Positions 1 to 8,523 are shown, counted from the first letter of the stretch. The stretch: DNA of 64,000 nucleotides from SAR116 cluster bacterium AG-355-O21 (GCA_003280605.1 QCEM01000009.1:1-64000), one strand, 5' to 3'. The notes: a model not told the origin generated them from the letters alone. Made by a program: numbers and translations.

Positions 1-1
1 G

Positions 2-358
2 GAAGTGGCCGAAGTCCGTCATCCAGGGCTCAGCTCGCATCCGGATCACGCATTGTGGCAACGTGATTTTAGCGGCGCATCCGGGCTTTTTGCGATGGTT
101 TTAAAGGATTTCCCAAGTGTTGCCGTTGAGGCATTCGTCGACGGCTTAAGCTATTACGGACTGGGTGCCAGTTGGGGCGGCTACGAAAGCTTAATTTTAC
201 CAGATGACCCCAGCCCTGTTCGCTCGGCGACACGATGGCAGGCCAGTGGCCAGCTGCTGCGCATTCACGCCGGATTAGAAGACATAGAGGATCTTCAAAA
301 CGACCTTGAACGCGGCTTTGACCGCCTCAATGCCCTTGCAGAAAGCCCCATATCATGA
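2..358 (+). CDS. metC: cystathionine beta-lyase, C-terminal part
   Basis: The gene begins left of the window, so only about the last 118 codons are visible. Cystathionine beta-lyase is a PLP enzyme that splits cystathionine into homocysteine, pyruvate and ammonia in methionine synthesis. The fragment carries the C-terminal domain signature SWGGYESL, where the SWGG form favours beta-lyase over the SLGG typical of gamma-synthase. The conserved IHAGLED follows, and the closing helix is LERGFDRL. The PLP-binding lysine would lie upstream and cannot be checked. The TGA overlaps the hisI start (ATGA), which suggests translational coupling. Confidence 0.88.
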   Translation, partial: EVAEVRHPGLSSHPDHALWQRDFSGASGLFAMVLKDFPSVAVEAFVDGLSYYGLGASWGGYESLILPDDPSPVRSATRWQASGQLLRIHAGLEDIEDLQNDLERGFDRLNALAESPIS

Positions 359-723
359 TCGAGGAAAGTACGAATTTGAACGAGGTTTTGCACTTCAACG
401 CCGACGGTCTTATCCCGGCCATTGCCCAGGAAGCAGAAACAGGCACGGTCTTAATGATGGCCTGGATGAATGCCGAAGCCGTTGCCGAGACCTTGGCAAC
501 CGGCCGGATTTGTTACTGGTCACGGTCACGGGCGAAACTTTGGCGTAAAGGTGAAACCTCCGGCCATGAGCAACACCTTGTGGACTTCCGAATTGACTGC
601 GATGGCGACACCATCTTACTGACGGTCACCCAAAAAGGGCCCGCCTGTCATACCGGCCGGCCAAATTGCTTTTATCGACGGCATGTGGCTGATGGCCGTC
701 TGGTCATTGATCAGGACGCATAA
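355..723 (+). CDS. hisI: phosphoribosyl-AMP cyclohydrolase
   Basis: HisI opens the adenine ring of phosphoribosyl-AMP, the third step of histidine synthesis, in the cytoplasm. The 122-residue protein has the usual length of a stand-alone cyclohydrolase. It shows the family blocks LMMAWMN near the N-terminus, CYWSRSR and [10 protein letters not shown] in the middle, DCDGD, and the zinc-ligand segment [13 protein letters not shown] near the C-terminus. There is no fused HisE pyrophosphohydrolase domain. It overlaps metC by 4 bases and its stop (TAA) abuts the next ATG, so the three genes are probably one transcript. No other his genes are in the window. Confidence 0.96.
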   Translation: MIEESTNLNEVLHFNADGLIPAIAQEAETGTVLMMAWMNAEAVAETLATGRICYWSRSRAKLWRKGETSGHEQHLVDFRIDCDGDTILLTVTQKGPACHTGRPNCFYRRHVADGRLVIDQDA

Positions 724-1080
724 ATGGCGCAGCCGCGGATCCGCATTTTAATCGGTGATATCGTTGCCCTTGGGCCAGGCAAGGCACGGCTGCTTGAAGC
801 CATTGGCGAGACCGGCTCCATTACCGGTGCCGCACAGGCAATGGATATGTCCTATCGGCGGGCTTGGCTGTTGGTCGCGGCGATGAACAATGACTTCATT
901 GCGCCCTTGGTCGAACGCACCGCAGGGGGGCGCGGTGGCGGCGGCTCAGGATTGACGGATCTGGGCCGCGAAGCGCTTACCCGTTATCGCCGTATTGAGG
1001 CTGTTGCGGCCAGGGCGGCGGCCGATGAAATGGCCGATTTTCAAGCCTTGTTGAAAGCAGATGATATGCCGAGCCGTTAA
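724..1080 (+). CDS. ModE-type winged-helix regulator (DNA-binding domain only)
   Basis: This 118-residue protein matches the N-terminal LysR-like winged helix of ModE, the repressor of molybdate transport. Visible features are GPGKARLLEAIGETGSITGAAQAMDMSYRRAW, interpreted as the helix-turn-helix (about residues 18-49), then the glycine-rich wing GGRGGGGS and LTDLGREAL. The C-terminal Mop/TOBE domains that bind molybdate in E. coli ModE (about 260 residues) are absent. It cannot sense molybdate in the classical way unless a partner supplies that function. It lies directly upstream of modABC and probably regulates it. The start abuts the hisI stop. Confidence 0.85.
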   Translation: MAQPRIRILIGDIVALGPGKARLLEAIGETGSITGAAQAMDMSYRRAWLLVAAMNNDFIAPLVERTAGGRGGGGSGLTDLGREALTRYRRIEAVAARAAADEMADFQALLKADDMPSR

Positions 1081-1234
1081 CCGGCATAGCGCTTGGTTTC
1101 ATCGATGCCAGGACTTATGATGTGGGGCAACAGGCGTCAGTGACAGCAGTCAGGGTCAAAATTGACATGGGCTCTCAATGTATTTAGCCACTCCACGGCC
1201 CTGCCGGCCGGCGGCCGGATGGCGCGGCTCAGCG

Positions 1235-2044
1235 ATGCGATCAGGCGCGATAATTGTTATCGCGGTGACGGTATTGCTTGCCCTTAGCCACCCTGGCCAC
1301 CTGCGGGCCGCTGAAGCGACCATTTTTGCGGCGGCCTCATCCCGCACGGCAATGGTCGCGGCAATCGCTGGCTTTGAACGTGACACAGGCCATCATATCA
1401 CCGCTGTCTATGCTGCCAGTAGCCGTTTGGCACGGCAAATTTTAACCGGTGCACCTGCTGATTTGTTTCTGAGCGCCAACCATCAATGGCTTGAGGCGGT
1501 TATCACCGGCGGTTTTGCCGGACCGCACGGCAAGGCCGATGTGATTGCCAGCAACCGTTTGGTTTTGGCGACAACTAAAGGTCTTACAAACGGTCATACA
1601 AAAAATCCTACCGATGAGGCCACCGGGCTGATAAATCTGCCGGAATTAAGCAGTTTGCGACCACTACTTGATGGCGGTCGGCTGGCCATTGCTGATCCAA
1701 ATGCCGTGCCGCTGGGAATGTATGCGCGACAAGCGTTGCAGACGTTTGGGCTGTGGCAAGCCGTGCGCGGCCACCTGGCACCGGCGCGTAACGCACGGCA
1801 AGCTTTGGCATTTGTTGAGCACGGCGCCGCTGCCTTAGGGGTGTTGTATGAAAGTGACGTTTTGAGCAGCCGTAATACAGTGATCTTGGCGGTCTTTCCC
1901 ACAACCAGCCATGCGCCGATTGTCTATCCACTGGCGCTGCTGACACGCGGCCGCCAGAACCCTGCAGCAATTGCTTTTGACGGCTATTTGAAGTCAGCTG
2001 CAGGACAGGCGGTTTTTAACGCCCACGGGTTCAAGCGCCGATGA
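1235..2044 (+). CDS. modA: molybdate ABC transporter, periplasmic binding protein
   Basis: ModA binds molybdate (or tungstate) in the periplasm and delivers it to ModBC. I chose the ATG at 1235 (269 residues) over the in-frame ATG at 1178. From 1235 the protein starts with MRSGAIIVIAVTVLLAL, a positively charged tip and hydrophobic core ending near AEA, which is a standard Sec signal peptide. Family motifs are FAAASSRTAMVAAIAGFE, GAPADLFLSAN, NRLVLAT, and IADPNAVPLGMYARQAL in the second lobe. The stop overlaps the modB ATG (ATGA). No clear ModE palindrome is visible in 1081-1234. Confidence 0.93.
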   Translation: MRSGAIIVIAVTVLLALSHPGHLRAAEATIFAAASSRTAMVAAIAGFERDTGHHITAVYAASSRLARQILTGAPADLFLSANHQWLEAVITGGFAGPHGKADVIASNRLVLATTKGLTNGHTKNPTDEATGLINLPELSSLRPLLDGGRLAIADPNAVPLGMYARQALQTFGLWQAVRGHLAPARNARQALAFVEHGAAALGVLYESDVLSSRNTVILAVFPTTSHAPIVYPLALLTRGRQNPAAIAFDGYLKSAAGQAVFNAHGFKRR

Positions 2045-2757
2045 CCGATGGCCTGCTCACAAGCTTTGAGACGGCGGCGCTGTGGTTAAGCGTAAAAGTC
2101 GCTTTTTGGGCCGTTGGCCTTAGCCTACCACTGGCTTTTACGGTCGCCTATATCCTCGCCCGCGGACAGTTTTACGGTCATGGCATTTTAAATGCGGTGG
2201 TTCATTTACCCTTGGTTTTACCGCCGGTGGTAGTCGGTTATGGCCTGCTGCTGCTGTTTGCCCGCGGCGGTCCGGTTGGATCGTGGTTGCAGGAAAATTT
2301 TGATGTCTCGCTGGCCTTCACTTGGCAAGCGGCAGCAATTGCTTCTGCGGTGATGGCTTTCCCGCTGATGGTTCGGGCCATTCGCATGTCGATCGAAGCA
2401 ATTGAACCCGGTTTAGAAGCAGCCGCTCGCACCCTTGGGGCCTCGGCCTGGCGGATTTACCTGACTGTGATCCTGCCACTGTCCCTGCCCGGTATTCTCA
2501 CCGGCACGGTGCTTGGTTTCGCCCGGTCACTTGGCGAGTTTGGCGCCACCATTACCTTTGCGGCAAACATTCCAGGGCAAACCCAAACCCTGCCCCTGGC
2601 GCTGTTTAGTGTTGCAGAATCACCTGGTAACGAGGTTGCGGCGGCACGGTTAGCGATCATCGGCGTTGTTTTGGCATTGGCTGCTTTGTTGGCCTCCGAG
2701 GTGTTGGCGCGGCGTTTGGCCCGCCGCCTTGGCCGTCAAGAGCGATACAGCCCATGA
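2041..2757 (+). CDS. modB: molybdate ABC transporter permease
   Basis: ModB is the inner-membrane channel subunit of the molybdate importer. The 238-residue protein shows several hydrophobic helices. The permease motif that docks the ATPase is EAARTLGASAWRIYLTVILP (about residues 125-144), followed by GFARSLGEFGATITFAANIPG, which is diagnostic of ModB and related sulfate-type permeases. Length is normal for ModB. It overlaps modA and modC by four bases each, so translation of the three is coupled. Confidence 0.95.
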   Translation: MTDGLLTSFETAALWLSVKVAFWAVGLSLPLAFTVAYILARGQFYGHGILNAVVHLPLVLPPVVVGYGLLLLFARGGPVGSWLQENFDVSLAFTWQAAAIASAVMAFPLMVRAIRMSIEAIEPGLEAAARTLGASAWRIYLTVILPLSLPGILTGTVLGFARSLGEFGATITFAANIPGQTQTLPLALFSVAESPGNEVAAARLAIIGVVLALAALLASEVLARRLARRLGRQERYSP

Positions 2758-3848
2758 TGACCGTCGATTTTCAGAAAACCCTCGGGACCTTCACCCTGAG
2801 CGCAACATTTGCCGCAACCCCGGGACGGATGACAGCCCTATTTGGCCGATCAGGTGCCGGTAAAACCACCTTGATTGACTGTTTGGCCGGCCTGACGCGC
2901 CCGGATACAGGCGAGATCATTAACCATGGGCGGGTGTTTTATGACGCCGAAAAAGCCATCAACCTGGCCGTTCAAGACCGCCGGGTCGGCTATGTTTTTC
3001 AAGAACCGCGGTTGTTTCCACATTTGTCGGTCAAAGCCAATTTAATGTTTGGCGCCGGTCGAAAACAGCGGTCTGTCGAGGCCCAAATTGGCGTTGAGGA
3101 ATTGCTCGATTTGCTTGGCCTGCATCCCTTATTGACGCGCCTGCCGCATCGCCTTTCCGGCGGCGAACGCCAACGGGTTGCCCTTGGCCGGGCGCTGCTG
3201 TCTGACCCGGAAATTCTGCTTCTGGATGAGCCCGTCAGCGCCCTCGACCAAGCCCGTAGCAGCGAGATTTTAAGCTTTCTGCAAACCCTGAAAGGGCGCT
3301 TGAACATCCCCATGATCCTGGTAACACACCGGGTTGAAGACCTGCTGCGGGTCGCGGATGATTTGGTTTTGATTGATAACGGCAAGGTTATTGCCACCGG
3401 GCCGCTTGCTGACGTCGCCGGTGAAGCTGGTTTTCAGAGCATCCTTGGCGATGATGGCGCGGGCAGTGTCTTTGCGATGACTGTGCGTAACCATCGGCGC
3501 ACCGATCATCTAAGCACCCTAAGGTTTGCCAGCGGCGATCTTTTCGTGCCGCTGGTTGAAGCTGCGGTGGGCGAGCATTTGCATGTGCGGATCAAAGCCA
3601 CGGATGTGGCCATTGCCAAGGACCGCCCCGCCAATATTAGCATGCTTAACATTCTGCCGGCCGAGGTGGTTGAAATTTTGGGCTGGCAGAGCGGCCAAAT
3701 AAATCTAAGGTTGAGACTGCCGGGAGGTGATGTGCTTTGGGCCAGAATTACAGCCAAATCCGCCAGTGATTTAAAGATTACCGTTGGCAGCAAGGTGTAT
3801 GCCTTGATCAAAGCCGTGGCCTTGGCCGACCCAGGGATTTTACGGTAA
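2754..3848 (+). CDS. modC: molybdate ABC transporter ATP-binding protein
   Basis: ModC powers molybdate import from the cytoplasmic face. The 364-residue protein has Walker A FGRSGAGKTT (about residue 30), the Q-loop in YVFQEPRLFPH, the signature LSGGERQRVALGRALL (about 140), Walker B ILLLDEPVSALD and the H-loop THR. Residues from about 290 to the end form the Mop/TOBE molybdate-binding domain seen in ModC. That domain could give the system a molybdate sensor even though the ModE-like protein lacks one. The gene ends 28 bases before an FNR box, and an intrinsic terminator follows at 3964. Confidence 0.95.
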   Translation: MMTVDFQKTLGTFTLSATFAATPGRMTALFGRSGAGKTTLIDCLAGLTRPDTGEIINHGRVFYDAEKAINLAVQDRRVGYVFQEPRLFPHLSVKANLMFGAGRKQRSVEAQIGVEELLDLLGLHPLLTRLPHRLSGGERQRVALGRALLSDPEILLLDEPVSALDQARSSEILSFLQTLKGRLNIPMILVTHRVEDLLRVADDLVLIDNGKVIATGPLADVAGEAGFQSILGDDGAGSVFAMTVRNHRRTDHLSTLRFASGDLFVPLVEAAVGEHLHVRIKATDVAIAKDRPANISMLNILPAEVVEILGWQSGQINLRLRLPGGDVLWARITAKSASDLKITVGSKVYALIKAVALADPGILR

Positions 3849-3876
3849 CCTAAGGGGCTATATTTAATTTTTTAAA

Positions 3877-3918
3877 TTGATCTATATCAATGGCATTTAC
3901 ACGCATACCGCGTATTTT
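3877..3918 (+). promoter_or_regulatory. FNR/FixK-type promoter
   Basis: TTGAT-CTAT-ATCAA at 3877-3890 is a perfect match to the FNR/FixK consensus TTGAT-N4-ATCAA. A -10-like TATTTT lies at 3913-3918. If transcription starts near 3925 the box is centred at about -41.5 and the hexamer spans -12 to -7, the geometry of a class II FNR-activated promoter. It sits between convergent genes, so it does not point at an annotated CDS. Its likely product is the short RNA that ends at 3997. The sequence match is direct observation; activation by an FNR homologue is inferred. Confidence 0.6.
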
Positions 3919-3924
3919 CATATC

Positions 3925-3997
3925 GTGTCTGCGACCCTCCTTATCCGCAGAAACTCCCAACCACGCGGGGCCAGTTTACTGGCCCCGCGCCCTTTTT
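3925..3997 (+). ncRNA. candidate FNR-dependent small regulatory RNA
   Basis: Downstream of the FNR-type promoter lies a compact unit of about 73 nt with no credible ORF. A hairpin TCTGCG/CGCAGA (3928-3933 with 3946-3951) presents a 12-base loop containing CCCTCC, complementary to Shine-Dalgarno GGAGG. An unpaired linker with CTCCC follows (3952-3963), then a perfect 11-bp terminator hairpin and T5. A C-rich anti-SD loop, unpaired linker and Rho-independent terminator are typical of trans-acting sRNAs; the FNR-controlled FnrS RNA of E. coli is a functional analogue, not a claimed homologue. Alternatively the hairpins are only the modABC 3' end. Confidence 0.5.
3964..3997 (+). terminator. Rho-independent terminator after modABC / candidate sRNA
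   Basis: CGCGGGGCCAG at 3964-3974 pairs perfectly with CTGGCCCCGCG at 3979-3989 around the loop TTTA. The stem is followed by CCC and T5 (3993-3997). The T-run exists only on the + strand, so it serves modABC or the candidate small RNA, not the convergent rhodanese gene. Confidence 0.8.
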
Positions 3998-4021
3998 AGG
4001 GCCGCTCATTGCGGCCGCCGA

Positions 4022-5623
4022 CTAGGGCGTAAGTTCCGGGAAAAATTCAAAACGTGTGCCGCCTGGGCGTTTAATTTGGGCCACCAGTTCAAGTTCCCAA
4101 TTCAGATATGCATTCATTGCCGCTTCGACGCCCTCGGCAGCGGTACCGTCATAGGGCCGCATGAACACATCATCAGGTGTGCTGGCCAACTGCGACATGC
4201 CCATTTCCGTCGCCAACCCGGCGTTTTGCCAGGCCGAAGTGCCACCCTCAATGACCGAGACTTGACGGCCCATTGCCGCAATATCGGCCGCCGCCCAGCT
4301 CGCGGTGATGCCATCGGGCGACGTTACGATCAACGGGCAGTCTTTTGGAATATGCGCAAAGTCATCCTGCAAGCGGGCGCGCACCATGAACCAGGCACCG
4401 GCAATATGGCCATCGCGGTATCCAAGACTGGTATTAAAATCAATCACCACTGCAGCTTCTTCGGCGATTAATGTCGCTGCCGCTGCTGGGGATATCATGT
4501 TTACCGACGGTGCCGCAAAGGCAGCGTTGTCTGCTGGACCGGAGATGATGGTTTGCGCCGCAAAGCCGGATTCCAAAACATATACATCGCGTAACCCCAA
4601 TTGATTGAGCCATCCTGCGGTCATGATCGCCCGCACCAAAGCTGGATCAACCAAAACAACACGGGCGTTACGAACAGGGATATGGATATCTGTTGCTTGC
4701 ACCACTTGGCCGCCGGCGGCGTGTGTGGAATCGGCGATATGGGCGGCTGTAAATTCGGCAATATCGCGGACATCCAGGATATATAACGTGCGTTGCGTGC
4801 GTTCTTCGCGCCATTGGGCAAGTTGGCCGGCGTCGATATAGCGAACGCCAAAGCGGGCACCGGCGTGGCGCGCCCGTTGCAAGGCACGGGCGCTGCCCTC
4901 GCTTGACACCTCAGGTGGGCGGCGGTCTTCGCCATGCTCCAAAGCATAGCCGGCTAAATGCCAGCCCATCGTGCCATTACGCAACGCCACCACAGGATTT
5001 GGAATGCCGATATTACGCAGTGATTGGGCGCCAATGATACTGCGGGTCCGGCCGGCGCAATTGACAACAATCGTGGTTTCCGGGTCGGGGGCAATTTCTT
5101 GCACCCGATAAGCCAATTCAGCTCCTGGGCAGTCAATCCCGGTGGGAATATTCATGACGTTGAATTCACTCATCGGCCGCGAATCCAGCACCACCATGTT
5201 TTGATCGCTGTTCAGCATTTGGTGGAGTTCGTCTGCCGAAACGGATTCGGTGCCGTAGGCATGTTCAACATATTCGCCAAAAGCTTTGCTTGGCACGTTT
5301 AGCCCGCTGAACAGCTCATAACCTGCCGCCGCCCAAGCCTGGGTGCCACCGTCAAGGATCTGCACCTGCTGATATCCAAGTTGCGCCAAAATTTTGGCGG
5401 CCCGATCGGCCAAGCCATCATTATCGTCGACAAGCACAATCGGTGTCCCTCGGCGGGTGATTTTTTCAGCAAAGCGCGGCTCCAACCGGCTAAGCGGAAT
5501 ATTTGCCGCAAATAATAAATGCGACTGCCCAAAGACGCCCTCCTCGCGGACATCAATTAGCGCCAATTCGGCATCACGATCCAGCAAACCAATCAGGTTC
5601 TCAGGGGAAATTTTAGTGGTCAT
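4022..5623 (-). CDS. multidomain rhodanese (sulfurtransferase) with four rhodanese repeats
   Basis: The 533-residue cytoplasmic protein consists of four consecutive rhodanese-like domains (about 1-105, 125-230, 258-360, 375-475) and a short C-terminal tail. Each repeat has the family pattern of a LIDVRE-like CH2A motif and a GGxxAW-type end. Only repeat 2 has the catalytic loop cysteine (Cys189 in VVNCAGRTRS). The loops of repeats 1, 3 and 4 carry Asp66, Asp326 and Ser435 instead, so they are probably structural or regulatory. Rhodaneses move sulfane sulfur between thiosulfate or persulfides and acceptors; the acceptor here is unknown. A strong AGGAGG precedes the ATG at 5623. Confidence 0.9.
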   Translation of the reverse strand: MTTKISPENLIGLLDRDAELALIDVREEGVFGQSHLLFAANIPLSRLEPRFAEKITRRGTPIVLVDDNDGLADRAAKILAQLGYQQVQILDGGTQAWAAAGYELFSGLNVPSKAFGEYVEHAYGTESVSADELHQMLNSDQNMVVLDSRPMSEFNVMNIPTGIDCPGAELAYRVQEIAPDPETTIVVNCAGRTRSIIGAQSLRNIGIPNPVVALRNGTMGWHLAGYALEHGEDRRPPEVSSEGSARALQRARHAGARFGVRYIDAGQLAQWREERTQRTLYILDVRDIAEFTAAHIADSTHAAGGQVVQATDIHIPVRNARVVLVDPALVRAIMTAGWLNQLGLRDVYVLESGFAAQTIISGPADNAAFAAPSVNMISPAAAATLIAEEAAVVIDFNTSLGYRDGHIAGAWFMVRARLQDDFAHIPKDCPLIVTSPDGITASWAAADIAAMGRQVSVIEGGTSAWQNAGLATEMGMSQLASTPDDVFMRPYDGTAAEGVEAAMNAYLNWELELVAQIKRPGGTRFEFFPELTP

Positions 5624-5658
5624 GGTCGCCTCCTAAGACAGCTACTAAGGGTGCAATA

Positions 5659-7548
5659 TCACGATGCTGCTTCAAGTGCTTCGGCAGCGTTCAGCCAGGC
5701 GGCTTCCGCAGCCTCGATTTCACTGGCTAATTGCCGCTGACGGGTTGCGATCTCTTGAATACGGGCAGTTGATTCTTTTTGATAAAAGTCGGGATCGTTC
5801 AACACAGCTTGGATTTTTTGCATTTTTACCTGTAATTTTTCTAACGCCTGTTCGGTACTATGCACGGTCTTTCGCAGTTCTGCACTTTGTTTGCGGCGCG
5901 CTGCCGCTGCGCGCCGATCCTCGCGCTTATCCCCCCGGCTATTGTTTTCTGCGCCTGGGTCGCCGCGGTTCTTCTCGCGCCGATCGGCCAATACGGATTT
6001 TCGATAAGCCTCTAGGTCATCGTCGTAATCACGCACCGTACCGTCGGCGACCAACCATAATCGATCGGTGGTCAACTCCAGCAGACGGCGATCATGGCTG
6101 ATCAGGATAACGCAGCCAGCAAAGCTGTTTAGTGCATCGGCAAGGGCGTCACGGGCATCGATATCCAAATGGTTGGTCGGCTCATCCAAGATCAAAATAT
6201 TCGGTTTATGGATCAGGATAATAGCAATCGACAGCCGCGCCCGTTCGCCGCCGGACATGTTTTTAGACAAAACATCTTGGCGGTCTTGGATCAAACCGAC
6301 ACCGCCAAGCTGGCTGCGGATTTCCGTCGGTGTGGCGCGCGGCATCAGGCGTTGCAAATGTGTGATTGCGGTCGCCTCTGCATCAAGCGCCTCAATTTGG
6401 TCTTGTGCAAAATAACCGACCCGTAGCTTATTAGACCTGTGTCCCTCACCTGACTGTGCCGTCAATTCCCCTGAAATCAAACGCGCCAGCGTTGACTTGC
6501 CATTGCCGTTTTGGCCTAAAAATCCAATTCGATCATCAGGGTCTATCCGAAACGACAAATTCCGCAGAACAGGTTTTTCGGCAAGATAACCAACATCGGC
6601 GCGATCAAAGGTGATCAGCGGCGGTGCCAGTGCTTCCGGCTCGGGAAATCGAAAAACTGTATTTGGCTCTGAAATGGCCAGGTTGATGGTTTCCATCTTC
6701 TCCAGGGCTTTAATGCGGCTTTGCGCCTGCCGGGCTTTACTGGCTTTGTAGCGAAACCGATCAATGAAAGCCTGCATATGGCGGCGTTGATGTTCTTGTT
6801 TGCGCGCCGCCGCCGCCGCCAAGGTCAAGCGTTCCTGGCGGGTTTTCTCGAATCGGTCATAACCGCCTTCGTAGAAAAACAGCTGGCAGCCCTCGAGATG
6901 TAGAATTGAGGTGACCGCACGGTTTAACAAATCACGGTCATGGCTGACGATCAGCAAAGTGCCACGATAGCTTTTCAGGTAGGTCTCCAGCCATAATGCC
7001 GCTTCTAAGTCTAAATGGTTGGTTGGCTCGTCCAGGATCATGAACTCAGGGGTGCTAAACAGGACCGCCGCTAAAGCCGCCCGCATCCGCCAACCGCCTG
7101 AAAAAGTCGCCAATGGTTGCTGCTGGCTGTCATTATCAAAGCCGAGACCGGCCAAGATGCTGGCGGCGCGTGCAGGTGCGCTATGGGCGTCGATATCGGC
7201 TAAGCGGATCTGTATTTCGGCAATCCGTTCCGGCTGTGCTGCCGTTTCAGCCTCGGCCATGAGCGCGGCCCGTTCTTTATCGGCGGCCAACACAAAATCT
7301 AACGGGCTAATCGCCCCGCCAGGTGCTTCCTGAGCGACCCGGCCGATTTGATCAATGCCGATACCGTCAAGTTCAATGGCCCCCTGGTCAACCTGGGCCT
7401 CGCCAACGATCAACCTGAGCAAGGTTGTTTTGCCGCTGCCGTTACGGCCAATCAAGCCAACCTTATGGCCGGCCGGAATGGTCACACTGGCGTCTTCAAA
7501 CAATGGCCGGCCGGCGACCCGATAGGACATTTCGCGAATTCTCAACAT
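5659..7548 (-). CDS. ABC-F family ATPase (Uup/YheS-like)
   Basis: ABC-F proteins are soluble twin-ATPase factors acting on ribosomes, not transporters. The 629-residue protein has two nucleotide-binding domains: Walker A GRNGSGKTT (about residue 34) with FSGGWRMR and ILDEPTNHLD, and Walker A GQNGNGKST (about 345) with MSGGERARL and ILDEPTNHLD. A charged linker lies between them and a basic C-terminal coiled coil (about 540-629) is rich in Arg, Lys and Glu. There are no membrane segments. The architecture resembles YheS/Uup more than the shorter EttA. The rhodanese gene follows 35 bases downstream on the same strand. Confidence 0.92.
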   Translation of the reverse strand: MLRIREMSYRVAGRPLFEDASVTIPAGHKVGLIGRNGSGKTTLLRLIVGEAQVDQGAIELDGIGIDQIGRVAQEAPGGAISPLDFVLAADKERAALMAEAETAAQPERIAEIQIRLADIDAHSAPARAASILAGLGFDNDSQQQPLATFSGGWRMRAALAAVLFSTPEFMILDEPTNHLDLEAALWLETYLKSYRGTLLIVSHDRDLLNRAVTSILHLEGCQLFFYEGGYDRFEKTRQERLTLAAAAARKQEHQRRHMQAFIDRFRYKASKARQAQSRIKALEKMETINLAISEPNTVFRFPEPEALAPPLITFDRADVGYLAEKPVLRNLSFRIDPDDRIGFLGQNGNGKSTLARLISGELTAQSGEGHRSNKLRVGYFAQDQIEALDAEATAITHLQRLMPRATPTEIRSQLGGVGLIQDRQDVLSKNMSGGERARLSIAIILIHKPNILILDEPTNHLDIDARDALADALNSFAGCVILISHDRRLLELTTDRLWLVADGTVRDYDDDLEAYRKSVLADRREKNRGDPGAENNSRGDKREDRRAAAARRKQSAELRKTVHSTEQALEKLQVKMQKIQAVLNDPDFYQKESTARIQEIATRQRQLASEIEAAEAAWLNAAEALEAAS

Positions 7549-7632
7549 ACCCGACCTGATAGCATTCAGATCGGCATATCACCAGCATCATTGCACGTCG
7601 TCTGCAATCATCCTTGGCGGTGACCAGCCAGC

Positions 7633-8523
7633 ATGATAGTCAAACTTATGTCCTTGCCGCCCAGCCGCACCGATAACAAGTCCCGCGCCATTGTTTTGAT
7701 GGTGCTGGGAGTCGGCTGCCTGTCGATCAATGACGCGCTGATCAAATGGTTGAGCAGCGGCCTTGGGGTCGGCCAAATCCTAGGCATGCGCGGGGTCCTG
7801 GTGATCCTGCTGTATGGTGCTTTCATCAGTTATTTTAAAGGCCCGGGCGTGTTTCGTATGGTCAATCCAAAAGCCCATGCCTTGCGCGGCGGATTTTTGG
7901 TGATTTCCGCCTACACATTTGTGTCCGGTTTGAGCCTGCTGCCTTTGGCGGACGCGTTTGCGCTTTCTTTTGCCGGCCCACTTTTTATGGTCGTGATTGC
8001 TATTTTCTTTCTTGGCGAAAAAGTCGGATGGCGCCGCTGGGTCGCTGTGACCATTGGCTTTCTTGCGGTTCTCATCATGCTGCAACCCGGCAGTGACGCT
8101 TTTCAATTAGCGGCGCTGTTTCCGCTGGTTGCCGCACTTTCCGGTGCGATCCGTGATGCTTTCACCCGGCGCATGGCGGCCGCCGAAACGACCCATTCGA
8201 TCCTTTTATCCGGCACCGCCGCCGTGACCCTTGGTGGCTTTGCCTCGCTGCCATTTGGCTGGCTCATGCCAAGCTTGATCGACGGCGGCATTCTGCTGGC
8301 AACAGCCGTGATGCAATGCTTGGCCCATTATCTCATGATTGAGGCCTTTCGTTTTGGCGAAACCAGCTTGTTGGCCCCCTTCAAATACAGCAGTTTGGTG
8401 TGGGGCTTGCTGTTAGGCCTGCTGGTGTGGGGGGAATTTCCGGCAACCTATATTTTGATCGGCGCGGCGATCATCACCGCCAGCGGAATTTACATTGCCC
8501 ACCGTGAGGCACAGTCACACTGA
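7633..8523 (+). CDS. EamA/DMT-family transporter
   Basis: A 296-residue inner-membrane protein with about ten hydrophobic helices in two EamA halves, the drug/metabolite transporter fold. The first half ends with ALSFAGPLFMVVIAIFFLGEKVGWRRW and the second with APFKYSSLVWGLLLGLLVWGEFP, the repeated glutamate-containing motif of the family. Related alphaproteobacterial proteins are often annotated as S-adenosylmethionine uptake carriers, but no residue here fixes the substrate. ATG 7633 and ATG 7648 are both possible starts. It is transcribed divergently from the ABC-F gene, with an 84-base gap. Confidence 0.87.
   Translation: MIVKLMSLPPSRTDNKSRAIVLMVLGVGCLSINDALIKWLSSGLGVGQILGMRGVLVILLYGAFISYFKGPGVFRMVNPKAHALRGGFLVISAYTFVSGLSLLPLADAFALSFAGPLFMVVIAIFFLGEKVGWRRWVAVTIGFLAVLIMLQPGSDAFQLAALFPLVAALSGAIRDAFTRRMAAAETTHSILLSGTAAVTLGGFASLPFGWLMPSLIDGGILLATAVMQCLAHYLMIEAFRFGETSLLAPFKYSSLVWGLLLGLLVWGEFPATYILIGAAIITASGIYIAHREAQSH

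Noticed and set aside
1081-1177. Molybdenum cofactor riboswitch or ModE palindrome before modA
   Set aside because: No conserved fold or ModE-type palindrome could be recognised in these bases.
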